NCBI RefSeq assembly: GCF_008271695.1
Contig: NZ_VKKY01000003.1
Coordinates: forward strand, 62,001 to 126,000
Direction of reading: 5' to 3'
Length of the DNA: 64,000 nt
Origin: Rufibacter hautae
Lineage (GTDB): Bacteria; Bacteroidota; Bacteroidia; Cytophagales; Hymenobacteraceae
Positions within the stretch are counted from its first letter, which is position 1. Each line of letters opens with the position of its first letter. A model generated the notes under the pieces. That model ran no database searches and was not told the DNA's origin. It saw only the letters and a program-made list of their open reading frames with translations. A program made the translations under genes and the position numbers. Positions 37,289 through 46,136 of the stretch are shown in pieces.

Positions 37289-40200
37289 ATGCAGCAAAGA
37301 TTACTAAGTAAGAAAGGTTGGATGCTGGTCCTCTTTCTAATATATGGTTCAATAGTGAGTGCAGTGGCGCAAGGCATTGCCGTTAAAGGAAAAGTGACGG
37401 ATGCCAGTGGGGCAGGGTTGCCGGGTGCTTCCATTGTTCTGAAAGGAACCACCGTAGCCTCGTCGTCAGACGTGGACGGTAACTTTACCTTAACGGTGTC
37501 CAGCGCAAGCGGAACCCTAGTAGTTTCTTACATTGGTTATTTGTCTAAAGAAGTAGACTTCAACAACCAGACGTCCATCAATATTGTTCTGGAGACAGAT
37601 GCCAAAGCCATTGATGAAGTAGTGGTGGTGGGGTACGGTACCCAACGCAGATCTGATATTACCGGATCGGTAGCTGTGGTAGACGTAGCCGATATGAAGA
37701 AAGTCTCTACCAACGATGTAGGGTCAATGCTTCAGGGCCGCGTTTCTGGGGTGAGTGTCAACACCGATGGTCAGCCGGGCGCGTTTCCGCAGGTGAGAAT
37801 CAGAGGGATAGGTACTTTCGGGAACTCAGATCCCTTGTACGTGATTGACGGAGTGCCTATCAGCGGGGTTCCCCGCGACTTCAACCCCAATGACATTGAG
37901 TCTATGCAGGTGTTGAAAGATGCTTCAGCAGGGGCTATCTACGGTTCTCGGGCCGCCAATGGGGTGGTAATCATCACCACCAGACAAGGTAGAAAAGAGA
38001 CGCCTCTGCAAATAGAATACAACGGCTACTACGGCATAGATGAGGTTTGGCAGAAAATGCCGGTCACCAACCGGGCCAACTACCAGACGCTGAACAACGA
38101 GTCCCGCCTGAGATCAGGCACTAAGCCGCTTGCTCCGGCCAACGACCCTGAAAATGCCAGATTCGTGAACAACATTGACACCGACTGGCAGGAAGAAGGT
38201 TTGAAGTTGGGTAACCGCCAGAATCATAACATCAACCTTTCTGGGGGTGGTACCAGCAGCACCTACAACATCTCCCTTGACTACTTCGGGAACGAGGGTA
38301 CTTACAAAGGCAATGGTCCTTCTTATGAGCGGTACACGGCCCGTGTGAATTCATCGGTAGAAAAAGGGATCTTCAAATTCGGTCAGTCTCTGTTTTATGC
38401 CCGTTCTAACGAAAACGGCCTCGTAACAGGAGACGGTGTGCTGGCCGGTGGCCGACCACCTTTGATCAATGACCTGGTGATTGCCATCCCTACCATGGCC
38501 GTGTATGACCCTACCGTGGAAGGAGGCTTTGGCGGAACCCTGCAGGAAAGGGAAGATGCCATCTCTTTGAACGGGATTGGGTACAACAGCCTGATTAACA
38601 GCACCACAGACGTAGACCGGATCTTTGCCAGCGGTTATGGTGAGTTGCATTTGTTGAAAAGAGCTAACCATAACCTTAAATACAAACTGAACTTGAGTTA
38701 TGACGTGGTAACGGCCCGTGACAAGACCTTCATCCCAACTTTCAACCTGGGATATTTCTTCCCTAACGCCATTGCCCGTTTAAATGACAACTCAAGAAGA
38801 TACGAAAGTTCTCTCATTGAAAACACTCTGAACTACGAGGCTACCTTTGGCAAAAGCTCCCTGGCAGTATTAGTAGGGCAGATGTTCCAGAGAGAAAAAG
38901 GTCTTTTCACGCAAGGATACGCTGAAGGGTTTACCAAGCCGTATTTCCCTGTCCTAGCCAATGGTGCCACCAGCACTTCTGCCGGAACCCAAGATGCCCA
39001 CGTGCTGGCCTCTTATCTGGGAAGGGTGAACTACAGCTTTGATGACAGATATCTTTTAACCGCCACGATAAGAAGAGACGGATCTTCCCGCTTCTCTCCG
39101 GTGAACAGGTATGGTTACTTCCCTTCTTTGGCCCTTGGCTGGAAAATCTCCAACGAAGAATTCTTCAACGTGCCAAAATCCATTGTGTCTGACCTGAAAT
39201 TCAGAGCCAGCTGGGGTAAGCTAGGGAACGAGAACATTGGAAACTACCTCTATGCGCCTGCCATTAACTCCAACGTGGTGTATACTTTCAACAACGGCGA
39301 GAGGGTATTGGGTGGCTTGCAGACGAACGTAGTGTCTGAGACCATCAAGTGGGAAGAAAAAACCACTTCCAACGTAGGTTTTGACGCAGTTCTCTTTGAT
39401 GGCATGATAGACCTGTCTGCTGAATATTATTACAGCAAGAGCGAAGACGTACTGGTGAACATTCCAATCCCGGCTTCGGTAGGTTCTGTGAACTCCAGCC
39501 CGGTGGTAAACGGCGGTACCTTAAAAAACACCGGGTTTGAAGTAACGGCCGGTTACAACAAAACCATCGGTGACTTTACGTTCGGGGTTTCAGGGAACTT
39601 CACTACCCTTAAAAACGAAGTATTGGATCTGGGAACCAACGTGAAGTCTAGGCTGGGTGTTGGCTCCATCACCGAGCTAGGCGGTGAGGTTGGCCGTCAT
39701 TACGGTTGGATGGTAGATGGTATCTTCCAGTCACAGGAAGAGATTGATGACCACGCTTTCCAAAAGCCAGGCACCGCTCCAGGTGACCTTATCTTCAGAG
39801 ACATCAGCGGGCCGGAAGGCACTCCAGACGGTGTAATTGATACGTATGACCGTACTTACCTGGGAAGCGGTATTCCTAAATACACCTACGGGTTGAACTT
39901 CAACGCTTCTTACAAGGGCTTTGACTTCACTGTCTTCGCCTCTGGAAAAGGTGGTTACCTTATCAATGGCCGTCTGTACAGAACCCTCATGCACACCGGT
40001 GGTGATGACAACTGGCACGAGGATATCCTGGACCGTTGGACTTCTACCAACACAGATACTGACATTCCCCGCCTGATCTGGACCGATCCTAACGAGAACG
40101 GTAGAGATTCTAACAGAGAAGGATGGTTGCAGAACGGAACCCACTTGCGCATCAACACGGTTTCATTGGGGTACAACTTCAAAGAAGGTCTCATCAAAGG

Positions 40201-40366
40201 AATCAACAAGGCGCGGGTGTATGTAACGGCCCAGAACCTGTACACTTTCCAGAAATACAAAGGATACAATCCTGATTTTACCGCTGGCGTGTTTGAGCCT
40301 GGTTTTGACAATGGTTCTTTCCCAAGACCTAGAACCGTGATGTTTGGAGTGCAGGTTGGCTTCTAA
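37289..40366 (+). CDS. SusC-type TonB-dependent arabinan oligosaccharide importer
   Basis: A 1025-residue outer-membrane transporter. The signal peptide is about 1-27 (IVSAVAQG). A CarboxypepD_reg-like domain follows (about 32-105), then a TonB box-like VVVVGYGTQ (about 112-120). The plug carries the SusC signature IESMQVLKDASAGAIYGSRA and NGVVIITT. The 22-strand barrel ends with aromatic FGVQVGF. With the SusD lipoprotein 33 bp downstream it would form the surface complex that binds and imports arabinan oligosaccharides. The substrate is inferred from the enzymes of the operon. No SusE/F-like binding protein follows. Confidence 0.92.
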   Translation: MQQRLLSKKGWMLVLFLIYGSIVSAVAQGIAVKGKVTDASGAGLPGASIVLKGTTVASSSDVDGNFTLTVSSASGTLVVSYIGYLSKEVDFNNQTSINIVLETDAKAIDEVVVVGYGTQRRSDITGSVAVVDVADMKKVSTNDVGSMLQGRVSGVSVNTDGQPGAFPQVRIRGIGTFGNSDPLYVIDGVPISGVPRDFNPNDIESMQVLKDASAGAIYGSRAANGVVIITTRQGRKETPLQIEYNGYYGIDEVWQKMPVTNRANYQTLNNESRLRSGTKPLAPANDPENARFVNNIDTDWQEEGLKLGNRQNHNINLSGGGTSSTYNISLDYFGNEGTYKGNGPSYERYTARVNSSVEKGIFKFGQSLFYARSNENGLVTGDGVLAGGRPPLINDLVIAIPTMAVYDPTVEGGFGGTLQEREDAISLNGIGYNSLINSTTDVDRIFASGYGELHLLKRANHNLKYKLNLSYDVVTARDKTFIPTFNLGYFFPNAIARLNDNSRRYESSLIENTLNYEATFGKSSLAVLVGQMFQREKGLFTQGYAEGFTKPYFPVLANGATSTSAGTQDAHVLASYLGRVNYSFDDRYLLTATIRRDGSSRFSPVNRYGYFPSLALGWKISNEEFFNVPKSIVSDLKFRASWGKLGNENIGNYLYAPAINSNVVYTFNNGERVLGGLQTNVVSETIKWEEKTTSNVGFDAVLFDGMIDLSAEYYYSKSEDVLVNIPIPASVGSVNSSPVVNGGTLKNTGFEVTAGYNKTIGDFTFGVSGNFTTLKNEVLDLGTNVKSRLGVGSITELGGEVGRHYGWMVDGIFQSQEEIDDHAFQKPGTAPGDLIFRDISGPEGTPDGVIDTYDRTYLGSGIPKYTYGLNFNASYKGFDFTVFASGKGGYLINGRLYRTLMHTGGDDNWHEDILDRWTSTNTDTDIPRLIWTDPNENGRDSNREGWLQNGTHLRINTVSLGYNFKEGLIKGINKARVYVTAQNLYTFQKYKGYNPDFTAGVFEPGFDNGSFPRPRTVMFGVQVGF

Positions 40367-40407
40367 TCTGTTGGTAGAGAATTAGACAAACATAAAAGAT
40401 GTTTAAA

Positions 40408-41964
40408 ATGAAAAAGATCGCATATTACGTAGTCGCCATGCTGTTTTTGAGTAGCTGCGATGATGAATTAGATATCACCAACCCTAACCAGGAAACCACA
40501 GCCACTTACTGGACCACCGAGGCGCAGGCCTTTGCCGGGGTCACCGCTGTTTACAACGCCTTAACCACCGACGGAACCTACCAGAGAACCTTTCCAAGTT
40601 TCACTGACAGTCGGGGAGACGATATGTACGGCGACAGCCCCGCGGTGTACCTGGAACTGGGCGGACAGTTTACCCTGCCAACTAACGCCGGGGAAACCCA
40701 ATGGATCTGGAGAGACCATTACATGGTGATCTTCCGGGCCAACCAGGTAATTCAGAATGTAGGCAACTTGGGCACCGACGTCCTCAGCGAAGAAGCCAAA
40801 CAACGGATCATTGGCCAGGCCTACTTCCTGCGCGGATTGGCTTACTACAACCTGGCGATTACTTATAAGCAGGTTCCGGTAATCACTACCCCGCCGGCAG
40901 ACCAGAATGATTACTACCCAGCCACAGCTACGGAAGAAGTGCTGTGGAACCAAGTGTTCTCTGATTTAAGAGATGCTGAACAGAGATTGCCCATCAACTA
41001 TGACGCAGTAGTAGGTCCGGACCGAGGACAGAAAGGCCGTGCCACCAAAGGCGCCGCTGCCGGTCTGCTGGGCAAAGCCTATCTCTACCGCAAAATGTAC
41101 ACCGAGGCCGAGGCGCAGTTCGCCAAGTTCTTCACTGGTCCATTGCAAGGAGTTTACTCTTTGGTGCCTAACTACAGAGACAACTTCACCTCTACGAACG
41201 AGAACAACGCGGAGTCTCTGTTTGAGGTGCAGTTCAGCGCCACTGGAGGCTCGGTAGGAAACTGGACCGGAGAGCCAACCGCTAACTGGAGACAATTCAA
41301 CGCGTTGCCGGTAGCTTACGGCATGCAAGGAAAAGCCTGGTCAGATTTCCAGCCTACCCAGTGGATTTTCAACGAGTACAGACAGGAAAGAACCGTTGAT
41401 AACCAGGTAGACCCAAGACTGCCCGCCACTATTCTGTATTACAATCAGGCCGAAGGCAATACCACCGCCTACGGCGTGGCGTGGCCAGATAACATCCGTG
41501 AACAAATTTACATCAGAAAATACACCATGGAAGGCCAGGGTGTGCCGTTTGAGACCCCTGAAACTGGTGGGAATAATTACCGGGTTCTGCGTTTCGCTGA
41601 TATCCTGTTGATGTACGCCGAGACGCTGAACGAACTGAACCGCACGGCTGAGGCTTACCCTTACATCCAGCAGGTGAGATCAAGAGCCAAGCTGCCTGAT
41701 CTGGCCACTGTGAAGCCTAACCTGAGCAAAGAGCAGATGCGCGACCAGATTGCCCACGAGCGTGCCCTGGAGTTTGCCATTGAAGGGCAAAGGATTCAGG
41801 ATATCATCCGTTGGGGTTGGTTGTACGATCCGGCCAAACTGGCTATGCTGAAAGAGCACGATGATGACTTCAACACCTGGACCCCGGGCAACGAGTACCT
41901 GCCAATTCCGCAGTCTGAGTTAGACAACAACGCCAACCTGCTGCCAAATTCTGCAAATAAATAA
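40408..41964 (+). CDS. SusD-like surface glycan-binding lipoprotein
   Basis: A 518-residue SusD/RagB-family lipoprotein. I prefer the ATG at 40408 (MKKIAYYVVAMLFLSSC) over the one three codons upstream. The lipobox is LSSC with Cys17. Family features are NPNQETTATYWTTEAQAFAG near the start, the TPR-like helices (AYFLRGLAYYNLAITYKQVP), the RFADILLMYAETLNEL block and the C-terminal HERALEFAIEGQRIQDIIRW. It caps the SusC barrel and binds glycan. An intergenic hairpin follows before the first enzyme gene. Confidence 0.92.
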   Translation: MKKIAYYVVAMLFLSSCDDELDITNPNQETTATYWTTEAQAFAGVTAVYNALTTDGTYQRTFPSFTDSRGDDMYGDSPAVYLELGGQFTLPTNAGETQWIWRDHYMVIFRANQVIQNVGNLGTDVLSEEAKQRIIGQAYFLRGLAYYNLAITYKQVPVITTPPADQNDYYPATATEEVLWNQVFSDLRDAEQRLPINYDAVVGPDRGQKGRATKGAAAGLLGKAYLYRKMYTEAEAQFAKFFTGPLQGVYSLVPNYRDNFTSTNENNAESLFEVQFSATGGSVGNWTGEPTANWRQFNALPVAYGMQGKAWSDFQPTQWIFNEYRQERTVDNQVDPRLPATILYYNQAEGNTTAYGVAWPDNIREQIYIRKYTMEGQGVPFETPETGGNNYRVLRFADILLMYAETLNELNRTAEAYPYIQQVRSRAKLPDLATVKPNLSKEQMRDQIAHERALEFAIEGQRIQDIIRWGWLYDPAKLAMLKEHDDDFNTWTPGNEYLPIPQSELDNNANLLPNSANK

Positions 41965-41974
41965 ATCAACTCCG

Positions 41975-42015
41975 CTGCCGCAGGGCTTTTGCAAAAGAAG
42001 CCTTTGCGGCGGCAG
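41975..42015 (+). promoter_or_regulatory. GC-rich hairpin between susD and the first GH43 gene
   Basis: Outer stem CTGCCGC/GCGGCAG with inner GGCTT/AAGCC pairing and small bulges, with no U-run. It could stabilise the susCD part of the transcript or attenuate read-through into the enzyme genes. The role is inferred. Confidence 0.55.
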
Positions 42016-42056
42016 ATTGAAGCCTAGTTGAAATAAACTACAATAACACTGGCATT

Positions 42057-43535
42057 ATGATGAATATCTTCAGAAGAGTTTTAACCTATACGCTGCTGTC
42101 AGCGACCCTGCTTACCTCCTGCCAGGAGGATGATGAGCCATTGACAGAAGTAGACCCAGAGATTTTCGCGCCCAAGCCGTTCAGCCTTGACGCACTAAGT
42201 GACACTTACCCGCAGTTGGCTTCCAATGCCTTTGCCCTGCAGTGGGGACCTTACAACCTCCATGATCCTTCCATTGTGAAGGATGGCGAATGGTACTACT
42301 GCTACAGCACAGATGTGGCCTACGGGACAACTGCCCGGGTGGGAATTATGGTGCGCCGGTCAAAAGACCTCGTAGATTGGCAATACGTGGGCTGGGCCTT
42401 GAATAGCCTGCCTGCCTTGGGCGTGCAACACATTACCTCCAACGGAGGCACCCCGGTACAGGGACTGTGGGCACCATATATCATGAAAGTGGGCGGTGAG
42501 TTCAGGCTATACTATTCCCTGGCGGCTACCCAAGGCCGGGTCAGTGCTATTGGCTTGCTGACTTCCAGCTCTCCTGAGGGCCCCTGGACCGAGAAAGGTT
42601 TGGTGGTAACCTCCGTGGAGGGTGGTCCTGGGACCAATGCCATTGACCCATCGGTGGTGGTAACTCCGGCGGGGCAGCACTGGATGGTGTACGGCTCTTC
42701 TTGGGATGGCCTGTTTGAACTGCAGCTGAACCCTGCCACTGGTCTTCCCCTGAACTCCGGTGACAAAGGTGTCCGCATAGCGAGAAGAGGAAGCACCAAT
42801 GGCCAGGTGAATGGTAACCTGGAAGGCGCCGAGATCATCTACAACCCGCAAACCAACATGTACTACCTGTTTGCCTCTTATGACTGGCTTTCTACAAAGT
42901 ACAACGTAAGAGTGTTCCGCTCTTCCAGCCCCAACGGTCCTTTCCTGGACTGGAACGGCGTGAACGTGGATAACCTCGCAGACAATGGCCCCATGATCTT
43001 GTCTCCTTATAAATTCAGCAACCACGGAGGCTGGCAAGGCGTGGCGCACCCATCGGTGTTCCAGAGCAACGGCAAGTTCTTCATGGCGCACCAGGGCAGA
43101 CCGGGCGTGAACCCCGGCTTTATGGTAATGCACGTACGCGAGATTTTCTGGACGCCGGAAGGCTGGCCCATGGTTTCGCCGGAGCGCTTTGCCAACGTAG
43201 AGCAAACCCCGGTGACCACCGAAGAACTGGCAGGTGTATATGACCAGATCGTGCTTACCCAGACCGTAGTACCGGGCTTCGGGAACGAGCAGACAGATCC
43301 TAACTTCTCTACCTCCTTTGAAACCAATTTGATGGCGAATGGAACCATCAACGGCGATCCTAACAATACCTGGGTGTATGACGCTCCCTGGCTGACGTTA
43401 AGATGGGCCGGCGGAATGTTCCTTGATAAGATGCACGTGTCAAGGGAAAGGGACTGGGAAAACAAGAAACCATCCACCATTGTCATGACCGGCCTCAACG
43501 GCGGAGGTCTGGCAATCTGGATGAAAAAGAAATAA
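42057..43535 (+). CDS. GH43 endo-1,5-alpha-L-arabinanase-like lipoprotein
   Basis: A 492-residue lipoprotein with lipobox LLTSC (Cys22), so probably at the cell surface. The GH43 propeller carries Asp70 (NLHDPSIV), Asp197 (NAIDPSVVV) and a Glu in NLEGAEIIY (Glu256). The extra C-terminal ~120 residues after REIFWTPEGWPMVSPERF match the second beta domain of extracellular arabinanases. This layout suggests endo-cleavage of linear alpha-1,5-arabinan outside the cell, giving oligosaccharides for SusCD. It is the first enzyme gene of the operon. Confidence 0.85.
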   Translation: MMNIFRRVLTYTLLSATLLTSCQEDDEPLTEVDPEIFAPKPFSLDALSDTYPQLASNAFALQWGPYNLHDPSIVKDGEWYYCYSTDVAYGTTARVGIMVRRSKDLVDWQYVGWALNSLPALGVQHITSNGGTPVQGLWAPYIMKVGGEFRLYYSLAATQGRVSAIGLLTSSSPEGPWTEKGLVVTSVEGGPGTNAIDPSVVVTPAGQHWMVYGSSWDGLFELQLNPATGLPLNSGDKGVRIARRGSTNGQVNGNLEGAEIIYNPQTNMYYLFASYDWLSTKYNVRVFRSSSPNGPFLDWNGVNVDNLADNGPMILSPYKFSNHGGWQGVAHPSVFQSNGKFFMAHQGRPGVNPGFMVMHVREIFWTPEGWPMVSPERFANVEQTPVTTEELAGVYDQIVLTQTVVPGFGNEQTDPNFSTSFETNLMANGTINGDPNNTWVYDAPWLTLRWAGGMFLDKMHVSRERDWENKKPSTIVMTGLNGGGLAIWMKKK

Positions 43536-43552
43536 TAGCTTAGAAGAGGGAA

Positions 43553-43600
43553 TTGCCCGGAGACACAAAGAAGAAACCTTCAGCTTGTGCCTCTGGGCAA
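43553..43600 (+). promoter_or_regulatory. Hairpin between GH43 and GH146 genes
   Basis: TTGCCCGGAGACACAA pairs with TTGTGCCTCTGGGCAA (14 of 16, one G-U). It is followed by ACCCCTTTTTAG. It is a possible partial terminator inside the operon. Confidence 0.6.
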
Positions 43601-43602
43601 AC

Positions 43603-43644
43603 CCCTTTTTAGCCCTTATTTGCAAAAAGAGGGTTAAAACACCT
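43603..43644. repeat. Intergenic palindrome, family copy 21
   Basis: Left arm CCTTTTTAGCCCTTATTTG faces CAAAAAGAGGGTTAAAACACC. It is in the same gap as the hairpin at 43553. Confidence 0.55.
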
Positions 43645-43701
43645 GGTAAGTTTAAGTAGGCCACGCTCCGGTGTGGTGCCTAAGGTTAAAAACGAGTTCC
43701 G

Positions 43702-46065
43702 ATGATTTCAAAGGCGTTCAAGGTTTTGGTGCTGGCCCTTGTGCCGGCGGTGGCGTTTGCCCAGTCCGGGAAACTGCAAAGCTTCCCATTGTCTTCTGTG
43801 CGCTTGCTGGAAAGTCCTTTCCGGCAAGCGCAACAGACTGACATGGCGTATATGCTGTCCCTGAACCCAGACCGTTTATTGGCTCCTTATCAGAAAGAGG
43901 CTGGAATCCAGCCCAAGGCGCAGAACTACGGCAACTGGGAAAACACTGGTCTGGACGGGCACATTGGCGGGCACTACCTCTCGGCGTTAGCGCTCATGTA
44001 CGCCGCTACTCAAAACCAGGAAGTCTTGCAGCGTCTCCACTACATGGTTGATGCACTGGAGGCCTGTCAACAGAAAAGCGGGGACGGGTACCTGGGCGGC
44101 ACGCCCGGCGGCAAGCAGATGTGGCAGGACATCAAAGCCGGCAAGATAGACGCCGGCAGTTTCTCTCTGAACCAGAAATGGGTACCGTGGTACAACATCC
44201 ATAAAACCTACGCCGGCCTGCGCGACGCCTATCAGTTTGCGGGAAACCAGAAGGCGAAGACCATGCTGGTGAAACTCACCGATTGGTGCCTGGACCTGAC
44301 CGCCAACCTCTCCGATGCCCAAATCCAGGACATGCTACGTAGCGAGCACGGCGGCATGAACGAGGTCTTTGCCGATGTAGCCGAAATCACCGGTGATGCC
44401 AAATACCTGACGCTGGCTAAACGGTTCTCCCAGACCTCGGTGCTCACGCCTTTGCTGCAGGGCAAAGATGTCTTGAACGGCATGCACGCCAATACCCAAA
44501 TCCCGAAGGTGATCGGTTACCAGCGTGTAGCGGAACTGACCCATGACCAGACCTGGACCAACGCAGCGGCTTTCTTCTGGAAAACGGTGGTGAATAACCG
44601 CACGGTGTCCATTGGCGGTAACAGCGTGAGCGAGCACTTCCACCCGGCCAATAATTTCACGTCCATGCTGGAAAGCAAGGAAGGGCCCGAAACCTGCAAC
44701 ACCTACAACATGCTCAAACTCACGAAGCAGCTGTATCTGTCCAGCGCCTCGGCAAGTTACCTGGACTACTATGAGCGGGCCATGTACAACCACATCCTCT
44801 CGTCGCAGCACCCCGAAAAAGGCGGTTTTGTATATTTCACCTCCATGCGGCCGCGGCACTACCGCGTGTACTCTCAGCCCCAGGAAGATTTCTGGTGCTG
44901 CGTAGGCTCAGGCTTGGAAAACCACGGCAAGTACGGCGAACTGGTGTACGCCCATTCAGACAAAGACCTGTATGTGAACTTGTTTCTGCCCTCCAGCCTG
45001 GACTGGCAGGAGAAAGGCCTAACGGTAACGCAGAATACCAGATTCCCTTCTGAGGAAGCCTCCGCTTTAAGCCTGAAATTGAAAAAAGCGCAAAAATTCA
45101 CCCTCTACATCCGGCAGCCAGCGTGGGTGCAGCAAGGCAAGTTTACCGTGCAAGTGAACGGCAAAGAGGTGGAAACCACTGTGGCCAATGGCTACGCGGG
45201 CATTGACCGGAAATGGAAATCAGGGGATGTCGTGACTGTGTCGCTGCCCATGACCACCAAAGCCGAGGCCCTGCCCGATGGCTCACCCTGGGTTTCTTTT
45301 GTGCGGGGACCGATTGTGCTGGCCGCCGTAACAGACTCCACGGACCTCACCGGCCTCCAGGCCGATGGCAGCCGGATGGGTCATGTCGCCAATGGGTCTT
45401 TGTATTCTTTGGAAGAAGCGCCGGTGTTGGTGTCAAACAGCAAAGACGTGGTGAGCGGCCTTCAACCGGTGCCCGGCAAACCTTTCACCTTTACGGCCTC
45501 GGGTTTGATCCAGCCACAGAAATACAAGGGAGTAAAGCTCGTGCCTTTTTACCAGATCCACGATGCGCGCTACATGGTTTATTGGCCTGTCACTACGCCT
45601 GAAGGACTGGAGGCGAGAAATGCGGCCCTCAAGGAAAAGGAAAGAGCAAAACTGGCCTTAGAAGCCCAGACGGTAGACCAGGTAGCGCCCGGCGAACAGC
45701 AACCAGAATCTGACCACGGTTTTGCGGGCGAGAAGACCGAGTCCGGCGTGCACAGAGACCGGCACTGGCGACTAGCCCGCGGCTGGTTCAGCTATACCCT
45801 CAAAAACAAAGGGCAAGGCCCGCGTAAACTGCGCCTCACCTATTTCGGCGCCGACCGGGACCGGAACTTCACCATCTCCGTGAACGGCACCGTGCTGCAG
45901 ACCGTGCGACTGGACGGCAGCCTGGGAGATCAATTCGTGGAGGTAGATTATGAAATCCCGGCCGCGGTGCTGGAGAAAGCCAAAGGCGACACCCTGAAAC
46001 TTACCTTCACCGCGTTGGAGAACTCCTCCACGGCGGGCATCTATCACGTGCGGCTCCTGAAGTAG
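43702..46065 (+). CDS. Beta-L-arabinofuranosidase, GH127/GH146 type
   Basis: A 787-residue enzyme with signal peptide about 1-20 (VPAVAFAQ). The (alpha/alpha)6 barrel contains the zinc-cysteine site of the clan: Glu330 and Cys332 (GPETCNTYN) and the Cys399-Cys400 pair (FWCCVGSGLENHG). The spacings equal those of the zinc-binding Glu/Cys and nucleophile Cys of characterised GH127 enzymes. C-terminal beta domains follow, one with a Glu/Gln-rich linker near 660-690. It releases beta-linked L-arabinofuranose, which caps arabinan branches. Length and extra domains fit GH146 better than GH127. Confidence 0.88.
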   Translation: MISKAFKVLVLALVPAVAFAQSGKLQSFPLSSVRLLESPFRQAQQTDMAYMLSLNPDRLLAPYQKEAGIQPKAQNYGNWENTGLDGHIGGHYLSALALMYAATQNQEVLQRLHYMVDALEACQQKSGDGYLGGTPGGKQMWQDIKAGKIDAGSFSLNQKWVPWYNIHKTYAGLRDAYQFAGNQKAKTMLVKLTDWCLDLTANLSDAQIQDMLRSEHGGMNEVFADVAEITGDAKYLTLAKRFSQTSVLTPLLQGKDVLNGMHANTQIPKVIGYQRVAELTHDQTWTNAAAFFWKTVVNNRTVSIGGNSVSEHFHPANNFTSMLESKEGPETCNTYNMLKLTKQLYLSSASASYLDYYERAMYNHILSSQHPEKGGFVYFTSMRPRHYRVYSQPQEDFWCCVGSGLENHGKYGELVYAHSDKDLYVNLFLPSSLDWQEKGLTVTQNTRFPSEEASALSLKLKKAQKFTLYIRQPAWVQQGKFTVQVNGKEVETTVANGYAGIDRKWKSGDVVTVSLPMTTKAEALPDGSPWVSFVRGPIVLAAVTDSTDLTGLQADGSRMGHVANGSLYSLEEAPVLVSNSKDVVSGLQPVPGKPFTFTASGLIQPQKYKGVKLVPFYQIHDARYMVYWPVTTPEGLEARNAALKEKERAKLALEAQTVDQVAPGEQQPESDHGFAGEKTESGVHRDRHWRLARGWFSYTLKNKGQGPRKLRLTYFGADRDRNFTISVNGTVLQTVRLDGSLGDQFVEVDYEIPAAVLEKAKGDTLKLTFTALENSSTAGIYHVRLLK

Positions 46066-46136
46066 AAGAACAATAGGCCGGCGCACCAATCCGGCTTTGA
46101 GATAATTATTCGTAGTACCAGATTTTTTGTAGACCC